Positions 17,985-28,049 are shown, numbered from the stretch's first letter. The stretch is 64,000 bases of DNA from Candidatus Cloacimonadota bacterium (GCA_030613025.1 JAUWMT010000004.1:22345-86344), one strand, 5' to 3'. Program-made: numbers and translations. The notes: generated by a model not told the origin, from the sequence alone.

Positions 17985-18365
17985 ATCCTAATTTCTAATT
18001 ACAAATAAAATGTCAAAACTTAAATGTCAAAGTAATTTTTTTTGTTTTAATTATAACTGATAAAAATTCAATTAAGTTAATATGCTTCTTTCCGATAAAT
18101 TAATTTTTCATCTTTTAATTATGGAACTGGTTTTGAAATCATTCTCAACTAATGCCTTGAGTCTTCAGACTCTTTTCTGCAAATAATCATTTTATTTTCT
18201 CAATCTCTTTTTAATTGGAATCAGCCAGTGAACAGACAAGTAATGCCATTTGAAATTTTATTAGAAATTAGATATTTGGTTTTAGTTATTCAAGTTTCTC
18301 AGGATGGGAATTACTTAAAAAATCATATTTAAACTTTTTAATATCTACTACGAAACCCGAGTAAG
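17985..18365. other. Intergenic stretch with short repeats and a 14-base palindrome
   Basis: No open frame worth calling lies between the convergent scpA and Spy-like genes. The left part is AT-rich with a TTTCTAATTACAAATAAAAT tract just after scpA, a style of low-complexity tract seen at gene ends in such genomes. GAGTCT-TC-AGACTC at 18159-18172 is a perfect palindrome followed by TTTT and could act as a terminator. Two related TAATGCC words lie at about 18151 and 18241. Confidence 0.5.
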
Positions 18366-18866
18366 CTATTTATTCTGAAAATTCTTGGGATGTCCCTGGA
18401 ATTGTTTGATGTCTTTCATCATTTTTATCTTATCCTGCAACTCTCTTCCAAATCTTTGTATAAATATGAGATAACGAGCAAATTGATCTTCTGTTAGTTC
18501 ATCCCGGAGCTTTTTGTATAGTACAGCTTTCTTTTTATTGAGCTCTACTTGCTGCATAAGCAGCTTGTCGATATTCTTTGAAATTTCTTTCTTGTCATTA
18601 TTATCGAGCGCAGTTTCAAGTTCTTTCATAATTTGATGATGAGTATCATAGAAGTTGCCCATAAGTTTATCAATATCTTTGATAATTGGAAGCACTCTCA
18701 TGCTTTGCTCTTCATTAAGATCGAGGATTTTGAGGAGCTCTAGATTCCGAAGCTGTATGATGATCTTCTTATGCTCACTCATGGGGCGAGACATCCACGG
18801 CTGAGCAAATACAACTGTGGAAAATATCAACATGCCCGCAACAAGTATTAAGATTTTTTTATTCAT
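18366..18866 (-). CDS. Spy/CpxP-like (LTXXQ) periplasmic protein
   Basis: 166 residues. A signal peptide (MNKKILILVAGMLIFSTVVFAQ) precedes an all-helical mature part with LNEEQSMRVLPIIKDI and a later LTEDQFARYLIF, the LTxxQ pattern of Spy/CpxP/CnrX/ZraP-type proteins. These bind unfolded proteins or metals in the periplasm and often feed back on envelope-stress sigma systems. It is the third gene of an ECF sigma-anti-sigma-Spy operon, which supports an envelope-stress role. Confidence 0.8.
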   Translation of the reverse strand: MNKKILILVAGMLIFSTVVFAQPWMSRPMSEHKKIIIQLRNLELLKILDLNEEQSMRVLPIIKDIDKLMGNFYDTHHQIMKELETALDNNDKKEISKNIDKLLMQQVELNKKKAVLYKKLRDELTEDQFARYLIFIQRFGRELQDKIKMMKDIKQFQGHPKNFQNK

Positions 18867-18880
18867 TGTAACTCCTAAAA

Positions 18881-19462
18881 TTACGTCACACTATTATTAT
18901 ACATATTTTTTATTAATTCCTCTAATTCATCTTGATCGAGATTGTCCAGAACTTCTTCATAATACTGCCAATCACCGTATAAGATATCATCTGTTAATTC
19001 ATCGTTTGCATATATTTCTTGAAGATAAATATTCTCAAGATCCTCGAGATATTCATCGTTGAGATAGATTTCTTCTGTGTAGGCAATATTGTCGATCACG
19101 TAGTAGTTTCTATCAATTGATGGCACAGATTTAGGAGAAAGAAAAAATATTATAAGAGAAGCAAAGAGAACTGCAGCGGTTGCAAGCGCCGGCTTTGCCC
19201 AGTATCTTACCCAGAAATATCTCTCGGTTTTTTGTGGGATATTTTCAAATCTTTGTGTGATATGGGCGTGTGGAGGTGCAGGATGAATTTTAACATCCTG
19301 ATCGATAAATTGTTGGGTAATATTCAAAACCTTTTCCCATTCTGCAAGCTGTTTTCTGCAATGCTCACACTCTAAAAGATGAGCGGCGATCTGCTTTTGC
19401 TTTCGTGCTGAAAGCTCATTGTTCAAATAATCGAATAATATTTTTTTATTTATACATTTCAT
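18881..19462 (-). CDS. Anti-sigma factor with zinc-finger (zf-HC2) domain and one membrane helix
   Basis: 193 residues. The N-terminus has the HxxxCxxC zinc-binding anti-sigma motif (AAHLLECEHCRKQL). A transmembrane segment is at about residues 111-130 (PALATAAVLFASLIIFFL), and the periplasmic tail is strongly acidic and rich in Tyr, Glu and Asp. The layout is that of membrane anti-sigma factors that hold an ECF sigma factor until an envelope signal arrives. Its start lies two bases after the sigma factor's stop codon. Confidence 0.88.
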   Translation of the reverse strand: MKCINKKILFDYLNNELSARKQKQIAAHLLECEHCRKQLAEWEKVLNITQQFIDQDVKIHPAPPHAHITQRFENIPQKTERYFWVRYWAKPALATAAVLFASLIIFFLSPKSVPSIDRNYYVIDNIAYTEEIYLNDEYLEDLENIYLQEIYANDELTDDILYGDWQYYEEVLDNLDQDELEELIKNMYNNSVT

Positions 19463-19464
19463 AG

Positions 19465-19989
19465 TTACTCCCGAAATTCAATCAGGTTTTGATCCTGTAA
19501 ATTATTTTTTATCTTTTTCATTGCAAAGAAATAATTACTTTTCACGGTTCCAAGTTTTTTTTTCAGTATCTGTGCGATCTTTTTAAAGGGAAGCTGATTA
19601 TAATACCGCATTACAAAGACTTCTTTCTGACGTGGAGAAAGAGAATCGATGACTTTTTCCAGGGATTCAAAAAGCTCCTTTTCCAGAAGTACAGATGATG
19701 GATTTTCATTCATTTCCGTGCGCACTTCGTGAGCTTCAGGAAGCTGATTAAATTCTCTGTTTTTCTTTGTGTTCATATAATAAATATGATTAAGTGCGAT
19801 CCTGTATATCCAGGTCGTGAACTTTGCTTCTTGCCGAAATGAGTTAATATTTGCATAGACTTTCAAAAAAATTTCCTGTGTAGCATCTTCTGCATCTTCA
19901 TAATTTTTCAACATCTTTAATGCAAGCAAAAAGATCTTTTGATAATTTTCTTCAATCAGTTGATTAAGCCGAATAGAATCCATTTTCAA
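19465..19989 (-). CDS. ECF-type sigma-70 family RNA polymerase sigma factor
   Basis: 174 residues with region 2 (NYEDAEDATQEIFLKVYANINSF, then TWIYRIALNHIYYMNT) and region 4 (SLSPRQKEVFVMRYYNQLPFKKIAQIL). No other domains, so a group IV (extracytoplasmic function) sigma factor. It heads an operon with its likely anti-sigma factor and a Spy-like periplasmic protein. The operon is probably autoregulated, as is usual for these systems; I could not pick out a confident promoter. Confidence 0.93.
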   Translation of the reverse strand: MKMDSIRLNQLIEENYQKIFLLALKMLKNYEDAEDATQEIFLKVYANINSFRQEAKFTTWIYRIALNHIYYMNTKKNREFNQLPEAHEVRTEMNENPSSVLLEKELFESLEKVIDSLSPRQKEVFVMRYYNQLPFKKIAQILKKKLGTVKSNYFFAMKKIKNNLQDQNLIEFRE

Positions 19990-20219
19990 TTTTCGTTTAT
20001 TTTCTTAGATGTGTTAGCCGGTAAAAAGTTTAAATTCATTTTTTTCATGATTTTTTTGATACTCAAATTTGCAAGAACCGCACTTTTACTGCAAGAAAAA
20101 TATTAATTACTTTTACATTGACAGGAATATCATATTTTTTCGAGGATGATTTCAGTTCGCATGTGTTTGCAAATCTAATTGTAAAATTTATCATCGCATG
20201 ACGACAAATAAGGATAAAT

Positions 20220-21914
20220 ATGAAAAAAAATGAACAAAAAACCTTCAAGAATGTACTTCAAAACAGTGTCATACAATACGGAAGTAATATTGCGCTTTCA
20301 ATGGTAAATGGTGAGCCAATTACCTATAGGCAATTCGGGAAAAAAGTGGATATTATCTCAAAAATATTACAAAAAAGAGGAATCGTAAAAGGCGATAAAG
20401 TCGCTATATTATCTGAAAACAAGCCCCAATGGGGTATTGCGTATTTTGCGATCACGACACTTGGGGCAGTAGCTGTTCCAATCCTTCCGGAATTCCATGC
20501 AAATGAAATTCGTCATATTCTCAGGCATTCCGAAGCAAAAGCAGTTTTCATCTCACAGGAGCAGTATAATAAACTGGAAGATGTGGAGCTAGAGAGTTTG
20601 AGCACAATATTTCATATCGATGATTTCAGTATTATTCCCCCAAACACTACAACGGATAAACTCAAAGAAATAATAAAGGAAGGAGAGGTTGAATTTGCCA
20701 AGCTAAGAGATTCCGCAATGAAACTTCTATATCCTACACAGAGTTATCTCAAAGAAGACGATATTGCGTCTATTATTTATACATCCGGTACAACCGGTCA
20801 TTCAAAAGGCGTTGAGCTCACTCACAAGAATTTTATTTTTGATGCAGAAGCAACACTGAAAATTCAGAACGTTACGGAAGATGACAGATTGCTCTCGATC
20901 CTTCCACTCTCCCATTCCTATGAATTCACGATCGGCTTTCTAATTCCCATTATACGCGGCGCTTCAATATATTATCTTGATAAACCACCGGTTGCACGTG
21001 TGTTACTTCCGGTATTACAAAAAATAAGACCCACAATGATGCTTACAGTCCCTCTGGTCATAGAGAAAATATATAAAGTCAGGATTGCTCCTCAATTATC
21101 CAAAAGTGGACTGATCAGGCAATTAATGAAAGTGCCTGTAGTGCGAAAAAAACTTCATAGGGTCGCAGCGAAGAAAGTGATGAAGTTCTTCGGAGGAGAG
21201 ATGAAATTCTTCGGCATAGGTGGCGCCGGGTTAATCGGTGATGTTGAGAAGTTTTTAAGGGAAGGCAAATTTCCCTATGCGATAGGATACGGCCTGACAG
21301 AAACCTCGCCGCTGATTGCAGGTAGTGGAGCACACAATACCAGATTCCGCTCTACAGGCATAGTTATTCCCGACGTAGATGTAATAATAAATAATCCTGA
21401 TGAAAAAACAGGCGAAGGTGAAATCTGGGTAAAAGGCGATAATGTGATGAAAGGGTATTATAAAGACCCGGAAAGAACCAAAGAGGTGTTTTCCGAGGAC
21501 GGATGGCTGAAAACAGGCGATCTTGGCTATATGGACAAAGATGGCTACCTATATATAATTGGAAGATTAAAGAATGTGATAGTCGGACCGAGTGGTGAGA
21601 ATATCTATCCAGAGGAAATAGAATCACAATTGAATCAATATGACAATGTGCTCGAATCTCTGGTTTTTCAAGAAAACAGACAGATTGTTGCGCGTGTTCA
21701 TCTCAATTATGAAGAATTGGATAAAGAATTTAAACATAAAAAAATGACAGAAACGCAGATCGCAAAACGAATCGAAGAAATGCTTGAAGAATTAAGAAAT
21801 AAAGTGAACAGTAAAATGTCATCATTCTCCAGAATTTCCAGAATGATCGAGCAAACCGAAGCATTTGAAAAGACGCCAACTAAGAAAATCAAGAGATATT
21901 TATATACGAATTAG
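20220..21914 (+). CDS. Long-chain fatty-acid-CoA ligase (AMP-binding)
   Basis: 564 residues, ANL superfamily. Adenylation motifs are clear: ASIIYTSGTTGHSKGVELTHKN, GYGLTETSPLIAGSG, GEIWVKGDNVMKGYYKDPE, WLKTGDLGYMDKDGYLYIIGRLKNVIV and the C-terminal catalytic-lysine region TPTKKIKR. Order and spacing fit long-chain acyl-CoA ligases of the FAA1/FadD type in anaerobic bacteria. Product: acyl-CoA from fatty acid, ATP and CoA. It stands alone, divergent from the sigma-factor operon across a 230-base gap. A weak ribosome site (AAGGAT) precedes the ATG. Confidence 0.9.
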   Translation: MKKNEQKTFKNVLQNSVIQYGSNIALSMVNGEPITYRQFGKKVDIISKILQKRGIVKGDKVAILSENKPQWGIAYFAITTLGAVAVPILPEFHANEIRHILRHSEAKAVFISQEQYNKLEDVELESLSTIFHIDDFSIIPPNTTTDKLKEIIKEGEVEFAKLRDSAMKLLYPTQSYLKEDDIASIIYTSGTTGHSKGVELTHKNFIFDAEATLKIQNVTEDDRLLSILPLSHSYEFTIGFLIPIIRGASIYYLDKPPVARVLLPVLQKIRPTMMLTVPLVIEKIYKVRIAPQLSKSGLIRQLMKVPVVRKKLHRVAAKKVMKFFGGEMKFFGIGGAGLIGDVEKFLREGKFPYAIGYGLTETSPLIAGSGAHNTRFRSTGIVIPDVDVIINNPDEKTGEGEIWVKGDNVMKGYYKDPERTKEVFSEDGWLKTGDLGYMDKDGYLYIIGRLKNVIVGPSGENIYPEEIESQLNQYDNVLESLVFQENRQIVARVHLNYEELDKEFKHKKMTETQIAKRIEEMLEELRNKVNSKMSSFSRISRMIEQTEAFEKTPTKKIKRYLYTN

Positions 21915-22132
21915 TTGATGTAATTAGTTTTCATCTTTGTGATAATGGTAAATTAAGAGATTTATCTTGAAAATCCTACTCATCAGGAAAATCTTATGAA
22001 ACATTTTAATAAAATCACTGCACTGTTTTGTGCATGTATTGACAGAGAATCAGGGCGCCCGATTTTACATGAAATAATTTATATTGGTTTTTAAAATTAA
22101 TAAATTAAACTAAGAAATGATAATCCATAAAA

Positions 22133-23989
22133 ATGAACAAAATTAAAACAAACAAGTTTGAATTGTTATTTTTAACAATTTCCGTAATTATTATTTTGCC
22201 GTTATTGTACTTAACCAAAACGATCGATCCGGTGATGACCATAAGAATTTTATTTCTAGCATTTATTTTGTTTTTTGTGAATATGATATTACTTATCAGG
22301 TCGAATATTTACAAAGAAAAATCTTGTATTTTAAGGCAAATTATCTTTATTGCTTTTTTAGGATACACAATTTTTTCGGCTCTTTCGCTAATAAACGCGA
22401 TAAATATTACAGAGGGAATTTTTGATTTATCAAAAGTTGTTTTATTTTTAATTCTGTTTATTTCTACTGTTTTAATTTTAAATTATAATGAGAATAACAT
22501 TAAAATCGTATGTAAAACAATAATTATCAGTTCCATAATTCTTGCAAGCATTGGATTAATACAATACTTTTTCAATTGTTTGTACTTCATTCCTGGTGTT
22601 GATGTAGTTTATTCAACTTTTACCAATAGAAATCTTTTTTCATCCATCCTTTTCCTGACATTACCTTTTGTGTTTTATGGATTTTCAACATTTTCAAAAA
22701 AATGGATAATCCTAAGTTTTTTCTCGATTTGTTTTTCAATTTTTATAATAATAATTATAAAAGCAAGATCAGTATGGCTGGCTATTATTATTTCGTTTTT
22801 CTCATTATTGTGTATCACCTTTTTTTCTAAAAACAAATTATTCTATAGAAAAATTTTATTTTCAAAAAAGTTTATACTGTTGAGCTTATTCATTATTATA
22901 GTGATAATTAGCGCATTCGTATTACCCAAGCCAATGATAAGTTCTTATATGAGCAGAAAGAAAATAACCGCTACTGGAACCTTAATTGAGGTCCGCCTGA
23001 AAGCATGGGAGAAAACAATCCCAATGATAAAAGAATATCCCCTTTTGGGGGTTGGGATAGGAAATTGGAAAATAATGCTCCCCAAATATGGTGTAACAGG
23101 AATGAAAACAGAGCATGGTGCTTACCAGTATATCAGGCCCCATAATGATTTTTTCTGGGTTTTAGCCGAAATAGGTATATTCGGATTTATATTCTATTTA
23201 TCAATCTTTATTATAATATTTTACTATATTTTGAAAATCCTGTCAAAAAACACAAAAAGAGACGATAAATTACTTTTGTTTTTTTTACTTTTTGGATTAA
23301 TTGGTTATATAATTATTTCATCATTCAGTTTTCCCAAAGAAAGAATTTTTCATTCGATTATATTTATTTTTATAATTTCAATAGTTACTGTTATTTATCA
23401 CAAATATTTTCCTGCCAAAAATCCGGTTAAACATTTTTATTCAATTGGTATCATAATATTAAACTTAGTTGTTTTATCAACCATACTATGGTTTGGATAT
23501 CATCGCCTGAAATCAGAAGCCCATCTCTTTTTTGCCTTACAAGCAAGACGGGTAATGGATCTGAAAACACAAATTATAGCAATTTCGGAAATAGATCCAA
23601 GATTTTACAATATGTCTCCAACTGGTATTCCGGTTCTTTGGCATAGGGGAATTGCCTATTATGAGCTTAATCAAATTGAACTGGCTTTTAAAGATTTTAA
23701 TGAAGCTTATTCAAAACATCCTCATCATATTTACATAATAAATAATCTTGCATCCTGTTATGAAATATTGGATAATCATCAAAAAGCAATTGATTATTAT
23801 AATGAAGTTCTACAAATTTCACCAAAATTCGAAGAAGCACTTATCAATCTTAGTGCTGTATATTATAATATAAAAGATTACAAAAAGGCATACGAAGTTA
23901 TTCGGCGTTGCAGTTCAGAAACTAATAATCCCAAATACTTCATATATAAGAAAAAAATTGAGGAAAAGTTAAGAGTGATGACAGAATAA
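22133..23989 (+). CDS. O-antigen ligase/polymerase-family membrane protein with C-terminal TPRs
   Basis: 618 residues. About ten or more hydrophobic helices fill residues 10-440. The O-antigen ligase (Wzy_C) signature is in the large periplasmic loop, around GTLIEVRLKAWEKTIPMIKEYPLLGVGIGNW and later RPHNDFFWVLAEIGIFGF. The soluble tail after residue 460 has two or three tetratricopeptide-type repeats (IAYYELNQIELAFKDFNEAY, SCYEILDNHQKAIDYYNEVL, VYYNIKDYKKAYEVI). Such proteins join sugar chains to lipid A core or to proteins at the periplasmic face. No glycosyltransferase cluster adjoins. Confidence 0.85.
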   Translation: MNKIKTNKFELLFLTISVIIILPLLYLTKTIDPVMTIRILFLAFILFFVNMILLIRSNIYKEKSCILRQIIFIAFLGYTIFSALSLINAINITEGIFDLSKVVLFLILFISTVLILNYNENNIKIVCKTIIISSIILASIGLIQYFFNCLYFIPGVDVVYSTFTNRNLFSSILFLTLPFVFYGFSTFSKKWIILSFFSICFSIFIIIIIKARSVWLAIIISFFSLLCITFFSKNKLFYRKILFSKKFILLSLFIIIVIISAFVLPKPMISSYMSRKKITATGTLIEVRLKAWEKTIPMIKEYPLLGVGIGNWKIMLPKYGVTGMKTEHGAYQYIRPHNDFFWVLAEIGIFGFIFYLSIFIIIFYYILKILSKNTKRDDKLLLFFLLFGLIGYIIISSFSFPKERIFHSIIFIFIISIVTVIYHKYFPAKNPVKHFYSIGIIILNLVVLSTILWFGYHRLKSEAHLFFALQARRVMDLKTQIIAISEIDPRFYNMSPTGIPVLWHRGIAYYELNQIELAFKDFNEAYSKHPHHIYIINNLASCYEILDNHQKAIDYYNEVLQISPKFEEALINLSAVYYNIKDYKKAYEVIRRCSSETNNPKYFIYKKKIEEKLRVMTE

Positions 23990-24009
23990 AAAAAATTCTT
24001 GACAATGTT

Positions 24010-24114
24010 ATGAAAAAAAAGCGAAAAATGATTTTGGTAATCTTATACATTATAAGTCTGTATTATGCAGTTTTTATTAGTAAGATATCGAAAGTAAATA
24101 TCTATGAAAATTAG
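24010..24114 (+). CDS. Possible 34-aa membrane peptide
   Basis: A short open frame in the gap between the O-antigen ligase gene and the T9SS-protein gene. It would encode a basic start (MKKKRK), one hydrophobic segment (MILVILYIISLYYAVFI) and a short polar tail. No good ribosome site is seen and no homologue is recognised. It could be a remnant or chance frame in AT-rich DNA. Confidence 0.25.
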   Translation: MKKKRKMILVILYIISLYYAVFISKISKVNIYEN

Positions 24115-24160
24115 TGAAGTTAAAAACAAATTAAATAACTAAAAAAAAGGAGAAATTCTT

Positions 24161-26500
24161 ATGAAAAAAACGTTATTTGTTTTATTAATCCTACTACTTA
24201 TTTCTCAAATTTGTTTGGGAAATCCCAATGTCGGAGAACAGCAAGATAGACTTGGTGTTAGTATTATTGGCTCTTACCTTCAAAGAGACAAATATGATGT
24301 TTATTCTGCTACTTTTGTTACACCAAACAATCTTCCCTTAGTTTGCACGGATACCTATGTTTATGGCACTGTTCCTGTTACACATACTCTTACTACATTA
24401 GAGGAGGTTTATTTATGGAGTCTTGGTTCGAATAGTTGGATTGCTGATAGCTGGGGTGTAACTACACCACATAGTTTTACTGCTACTTTTAGTACTTCGT
24501 CATACACTATTCCCACAGGTCCAACTACATTATATGCAGCAGGTCCAGGTTACGCTTATGAATTTGTAGCAGATTTTATGGTTACTAACAGTGTTCCTAC
24601 TATTTGCTCATTATGGCCCGCAAGTGCTGATAGAGGTACTACAGCAAATACATGGGTTTATACTATGGGAGTTAACCCTACCAGTACTCTTGTTACAGAC
24701 GAAACTCCATTTGGGCTTACGAAAGATGGTGATTTTGTCACAGCAACAGGTTGGAGCACTGAGGATCCTGGATATTGTTATCAGGTCACAACTACTCTTC
24801 CGGAAACAATGGCAACAGGTGATTGGCTTTTTTATATGATATTCAATCAGGATAATTTCAGATATAATATCAATAAACCTTTTGCAGTGACTGATCCTAC
24901 CGTTACATGGGTCGGAACTTATAGTTCATGCTGGAACTATCCAAATAATTGGAATCCGGCAGGTGTCCCTAATTCCAGTTCTAATATTATTGTGCCTTCC
25001 GGGGTTCCCAATAATCCTGGACTAAATGAAAATGGTTTTTGTAACAATCTGGAAGTTAACAGCGGTGGATATTTAAGTATCCCCGACTATACACTTTATG
25101 TTTACAATGATCTTATCAATAATGGATATGTTTATCAGACTGGTGGTACTTTAGGGTTATATGGAACTATTACAAATACAGGAACATATGATGCAGATGA
25201 TGGTACGTTTTTATATGGAGGTACTGCTATTAGCCAAACGATTGCCCCATCAATTGATTATAATAATTTAAAGGCAACTGGTGAAAATAAAGTTCTATCC
25301 GGTAATACCTCTGTGTATGGAAGCACCTATTTAGATGGTGCCAGTATTGACATTGGTGATTATGATTATACTAGTTATAGTCATCAATTCACACAAACTA
25401 TTCCTACTCAAGATTATATTATAACAAGCGGAACGGGTGCTTTAAGGTATAGCTCAGTCAGCACACCCACTGTTGTAAGTGGAACCTTCCCCGTAGGTCC
25501 TGATGCAAATAATTACAATCCTGTAAGCATTAACAACAATGGCGTTGCCCTCAACTGGTTCGAAACCTATGTTCAACCAGGGATCGTTCCGAGTCATCCT
25601 AATGCTCCTTGGTGCTTGCCACTTACGTGGGATATAAAATGCGATCCGCTTAGTTTATGGAATGCAACTATAGGATTTGAATGGAGTCTTTCTCAAGAGA
25701 ATGCTCTGTTTACTGCGGCAAGGCAAAGCAATAATGGTGTATTAAATATTTGTGAAGAGAATGCCTGGCAATCTCTTGGGCCTGTTTCTTTTACATCATT
25801 AGGTGATGCTCGTTATTCTGCAGGATTTAATAATTTAATGCTTGTCTCGGGTTGCGCTATAGGTGATGGTGATCATACTCTTCCTGTTGAACTTTCCTCT
25901 TTCACCGCAGTCTATTCAAACGATTTCGTAACCATTCAGTGGGCAACTGCATCAGAAACTGATGTCATTGGTTTCAATCTATATCGTTCTTGTGAAGATA
26001 ACTTCGCAGATGTGGAACAAGTGAATATGTCACTGATTCCCGGGCACGGAACCACAAACCAACCCAATGAATACTCTTTTATTGACGAAACCGCCGATGC
26101 TTATTTCACAACTTATTATTACTGGCTTGAAACCGTAAACTATGGTGGAACTTCAAATATTTATGGTTCCATTCAATATGATCCTGTTGATGTGGATGGC
26201 GACGGACAGCTCAATACAGTTGTGCACTCCATTCTTAATAAATCTTTTCCGAATCCTGTTAAGGTTGGCGAGAACATTACTTTCAACTTCATGATCGGTG
26301 GACTTGAAGGAACGATGCATGCAGTTTCTCTTAATATCTATAACATTAAAGGTGAACTGGTAAAAGAAATCATTAATGAAGACATGATGGTGAATGACTA
26401 TACGGAAACCTGGCTCGTAGATGATATCGCAAACGGTGTATATTTCTATCAGCTCAAAACTGAAAATTATCAGGAAACAAAGAAACTGCTTATTCAATAA
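24161..26500 (+). CDS. Secreted multidomain protein with type IX secretion sorting domain
   Basis: 779 residues. A signal peptide (MKKTLFVLLILLLISQICLG) is followed by beta-rich regions. Residues about 250-440 contain the pattern WNYPNNWNPAGVPNSSSNIIVPSG, the 'structure with nonwoven name' start common in T9SS cargo with simple beta-helix-like repeats. LPVELSSFTAVYSNDFVTIQW is the usual lead-in to the end. The last ~85 residues (SFPNPVKVGENITFNF, YNIKGELVKE, GVYFYQLKT, TKKLLIQ) are a type A T9SS sorting domain, so the protein should cross the outer membrane and be attached or released. An AAAGGAG ribosome site precedes the ATG, and a terminator follows the gene. Specific function unknown. Confidence 0.82.
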   Translation: MKKTLFVLLILLLISQICLGNPNVGEQQDRLGVSIIGSYLQRDKYDVYSATFVTPNNLPLVCTDTYVYGTVPVTHTLTTLEEVYLWSLGSNSWIADSWGVTTPHSFTATFSTSSYTIPTGPTTLYAAGPGYAYEFVADFMVTNSVPTICSLWPASADRGTTANTWVYTMGVNPTSTLVTDETPFGLTKDGDFVTATGWSTEDPGYCYQVTTTLPETMATGDWLFYMIFNQDNFRYNINKPFAVTDPTVTWVGTYSSCWNYPNNWNPAGVPNSSSNIIVPSGVPNNPGLNENGFCNNLEVNSGGYLSIPDYTLYVYNDLINNGYVYQTGGTLGLYGTITNTGTYDADDGTFLYGGTAISQTIAPSIDYNNLKATGENKVLSGNTSVYGSTYLDGASIDIGDYDYTSYSHQFTQTIPTQDYIITSGTGALRYSSVSTPTVVSGTFPVGPDANNYNPVSINNNGVALNWFETYVQPGIVPSHPNAPWCLPLTWDIKCDPLSLWNATIGFEWSLSQENALFTAARQSNNGVLNICEENAWQSLGPVSFTSLGDARYSAGFNNLMLVSGCAIGDGDHTLPVELSSFTAVYSNDFVTIQWATASETDVIGFNLYRSCEDNFADVEQVNMSLIPGHGTTNQPNEYSFIDETADAYFTTYYYWLETVNYGGTSNIYGSIQYDPVDVDGDGQLNTVVHSILNKSFPNPVKVGENITFNFMIGGLEGTMHAVSLNIYNIKGELVKEIINEDMMVNDYTETWLVDDIANGVYFYQLKTENYQETKKLLIQ

Positions 26501-26526
26501 AAAAAAATAATAAAGCTTTAACTCAT

Positions 26527-26557
26527 AGCCCTTCTGACCATTTCGGGAGGGCTTTTT
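26527..26557 (+). terminator. Rho-independent terminator after the T9SS-protein gene
   Basis: AGCCCT (26527-26532) pairs with AGGGCT (26547-26552), with partial pairing inside, followed by five T residues. It separates the T9SS-protein transcript from the ferredoxin gene train that starts at 26729. Confidence 0.7.
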
Positions 26558-26728
26558 ATAATCGAATTCTACTGAATTCCGTTTCCAATCAATCTAAACG
26601 AATATAATATTTTCATACAAAAATTGACCAATCTTAAGAGAAACAAATAATGCTCAAAAAAGAAATTCCGATTTAGGTTTCAGCATAAAATATTTGTTTA
26701 AATCACGAACTCGGCTATTTTTTAAATA

Positions 26729-27526
26729 ATGAAAAAGCATTTTAATAAATTCAAAATCCGAAAGATAATCCAGCTTGTTTCGCTGGGCATATCTGTATCT
26801 CTATTTGTTCTGCTGATACAGGGAACCCTGCCTATCGCGCACGAGTACTGTCCTTATGCTTCAGTATGTTTCGGTGTGTGGAAGATCGGGGCAAGATTTG
26901 CGCCTTTCCTTTTTCCGGTTGCTGTTATTGTTGGCGCTGTAATTGCATTCTGTTCGTTATTTTTCGGAAGAGGGTTTTGTGGGTATATATGCCCTATCGG
27001 AACCATTCAGGAACTTATCTACTCTGCGAAAAAGTCAAAGAAAAAGTTTGATCAATTAATTCCCTACAAAATTCATAAATTCATGAATTTTCTTAAATAT
27101 ATAATATTCCTATTTACTGCAATTACAGCTTTTCTTGGAGCCCAGTATCTTTATATGAAATTTTGTCCCGTTTTTGCGATAGCACATATTCAAAATGTTA
27201 CTATTGCCGGAATTGTAGTGCTTTCGATAATAATATTTTTAGGATATTTTGTTGAGCGATTCTGGTGCAGATACCTTTGTCCTTATGCAGCACTGATGAA
27301 TATTTTTCAGAAGATCGCAGACCTTATCAGAATAAAAAGATATAAGATATTCAGAAATATTCACACCAGCATAAATTGTTTTAATTGCCTGAATTACTGC
27401 CCTATGAACATTGACATAGGATATAACAAAAAAATTTCTGACATTAATTGTATCAAGTGTATGAGCTGTGTGCGCCAGTGCTCAAAAACTGATAAAGAGA
27501 AAAGTAAATGTATTTATCGAGATTGA
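26729..27526 (+). CDS. NapH/CcoG-like membrane 4Fe-4S protein
   Basis: 265 residues with about five hydrophobic segments. It has two membrane-edge CxxxCP motifs characteristic of the NapH/NosR/CcoG/YccM group (GFCGYICPIGT, FWCRYLCPYAALM). A C-terminal ferredoxin domain follows, with NCFNCLNYCP and CIKCMSCVRQC. In the first of these the residue expected to be the first cysteine is Ser, leaving three cysteines. In characterised relatives the ferredoxin domain faces the cytoplasm and passes electrons to periplasmic partners. It opens a train of seven further genes on the same strand, most of which encode exported ferredoxins. That makes it the natural inner-membrane electron entry point. No ribosome site stands out. 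Confidence 0.87.
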   Translation: MKKHFNKFKIRKIIQLVSLGISVSLFVLLIQGTLPIAHEYCPYASVCFGVWKIGARFAPFLFPVAVIVGAVIAFCSLFFGRGFCGYICPIGTIQELIYSAKKSKKKFDQLIPYKIHKFMNFLKYIIFLFTAITAFLGAQYLYMKFCPVFAIAHIQNVTIAGIVVLSIIIFLGYFVERFWCRYLCPYAALMNIFQKIADLIRIKRYKIFRNIHTSINCFNCLNYCPMNIDIGYNKKISDINCIKCMSCVRQCSKTDKEKSKCIYRD

Positions 27527-27536
27527 GGTTTATAAG

Positions 27537-28049
27537 ATGAAAAAAAAATATTCAATAGTAATATTCATTGTAATGATTGCACTTCCACTTATAATATTTG
27601 CTCAGGATACAACGAAGGTGTATGAAGTAGATGCATCAAAATGTGTCGGCTGCACGATCTGTGTGCGAAGTGGTGAGTGTCCGACCAATGCGATAGAGAT
27701 GAAGAATGGAAAAGCGGTCATTGATCCAAGCAAGTGCATTGGCTGCGGAATTTGTGCAAAAAAATGTCCTTTTGCAGCTATTCATGAAGTAGAGTTTGTT
27801 GATAGTACCACAACGATAGATGAGGAGATCATTCCCGAACAAGCAGATTCGAGTGAGGTTCAACAATCAGTTTATGTAGTTGATGAAGGATGTATCGGGT
27901 GTAAGATATGTGTTCGTAAATGTCCTGTTGGTGCGATTACAATGAAAGATGGGAAAGCAGTTATAGACTCGACAAAATGTATATCCTGTGGGATATGTGC
28001 CAAAAAATGCCCGGTCAAAGCAATACACAAGACTGATGAAAAAAAGTAA
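27537..28049 (+). CDS. Exported polyferredoxin with four [4Fe-4S] motifs
   Basis: The open frame extends upstream to 27468 inside the NapH-like gene, but the ATG at 27537 is preceded by GAGG and followed at once by a signal peptide (MKKKYSIVIFIVMIALPLIIFAQ), so I start there (170 aa). The mature protein has four cluster motifs in two pairs: CVGCTICVRSGECP, CIGCGICAKKCP, a spacer rich in Asp/Glu (about 84-107), then CIGCKICVRKCP and CISCGICAKKCP. That is 16 cysteines. The first motif has five residues before the last Cys where three are usual. The signal is of Sec type, with no twin arginine. Probably a soluble periplasmic electron carrier. Its end overlaps the start of the giant lipoprotein gene. 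Confidence 0.88.
   Translation: MKKKYSIVIFIVMIALPLIIFAQDTTKVYEVDASKCVGCTICVRSGECPTNAIEMKNGKAVIDPSKCIGCGICAKKCPFAAIHEVEFVDSTTTIDEEIIPEQADSSEVQQSVYVVDEGCIGCKICVRKCPVGAITMKDGKAVIDSTKCISCGICAKKCPVKAIHKTDEKK

Noticed and set aside
22049..22066. GGGCGCCC palindrome in the gap before the O-antigen ligase gene
   Set aside because: Short, without a loop or T run; cannot be called a terminator or operator on its own.
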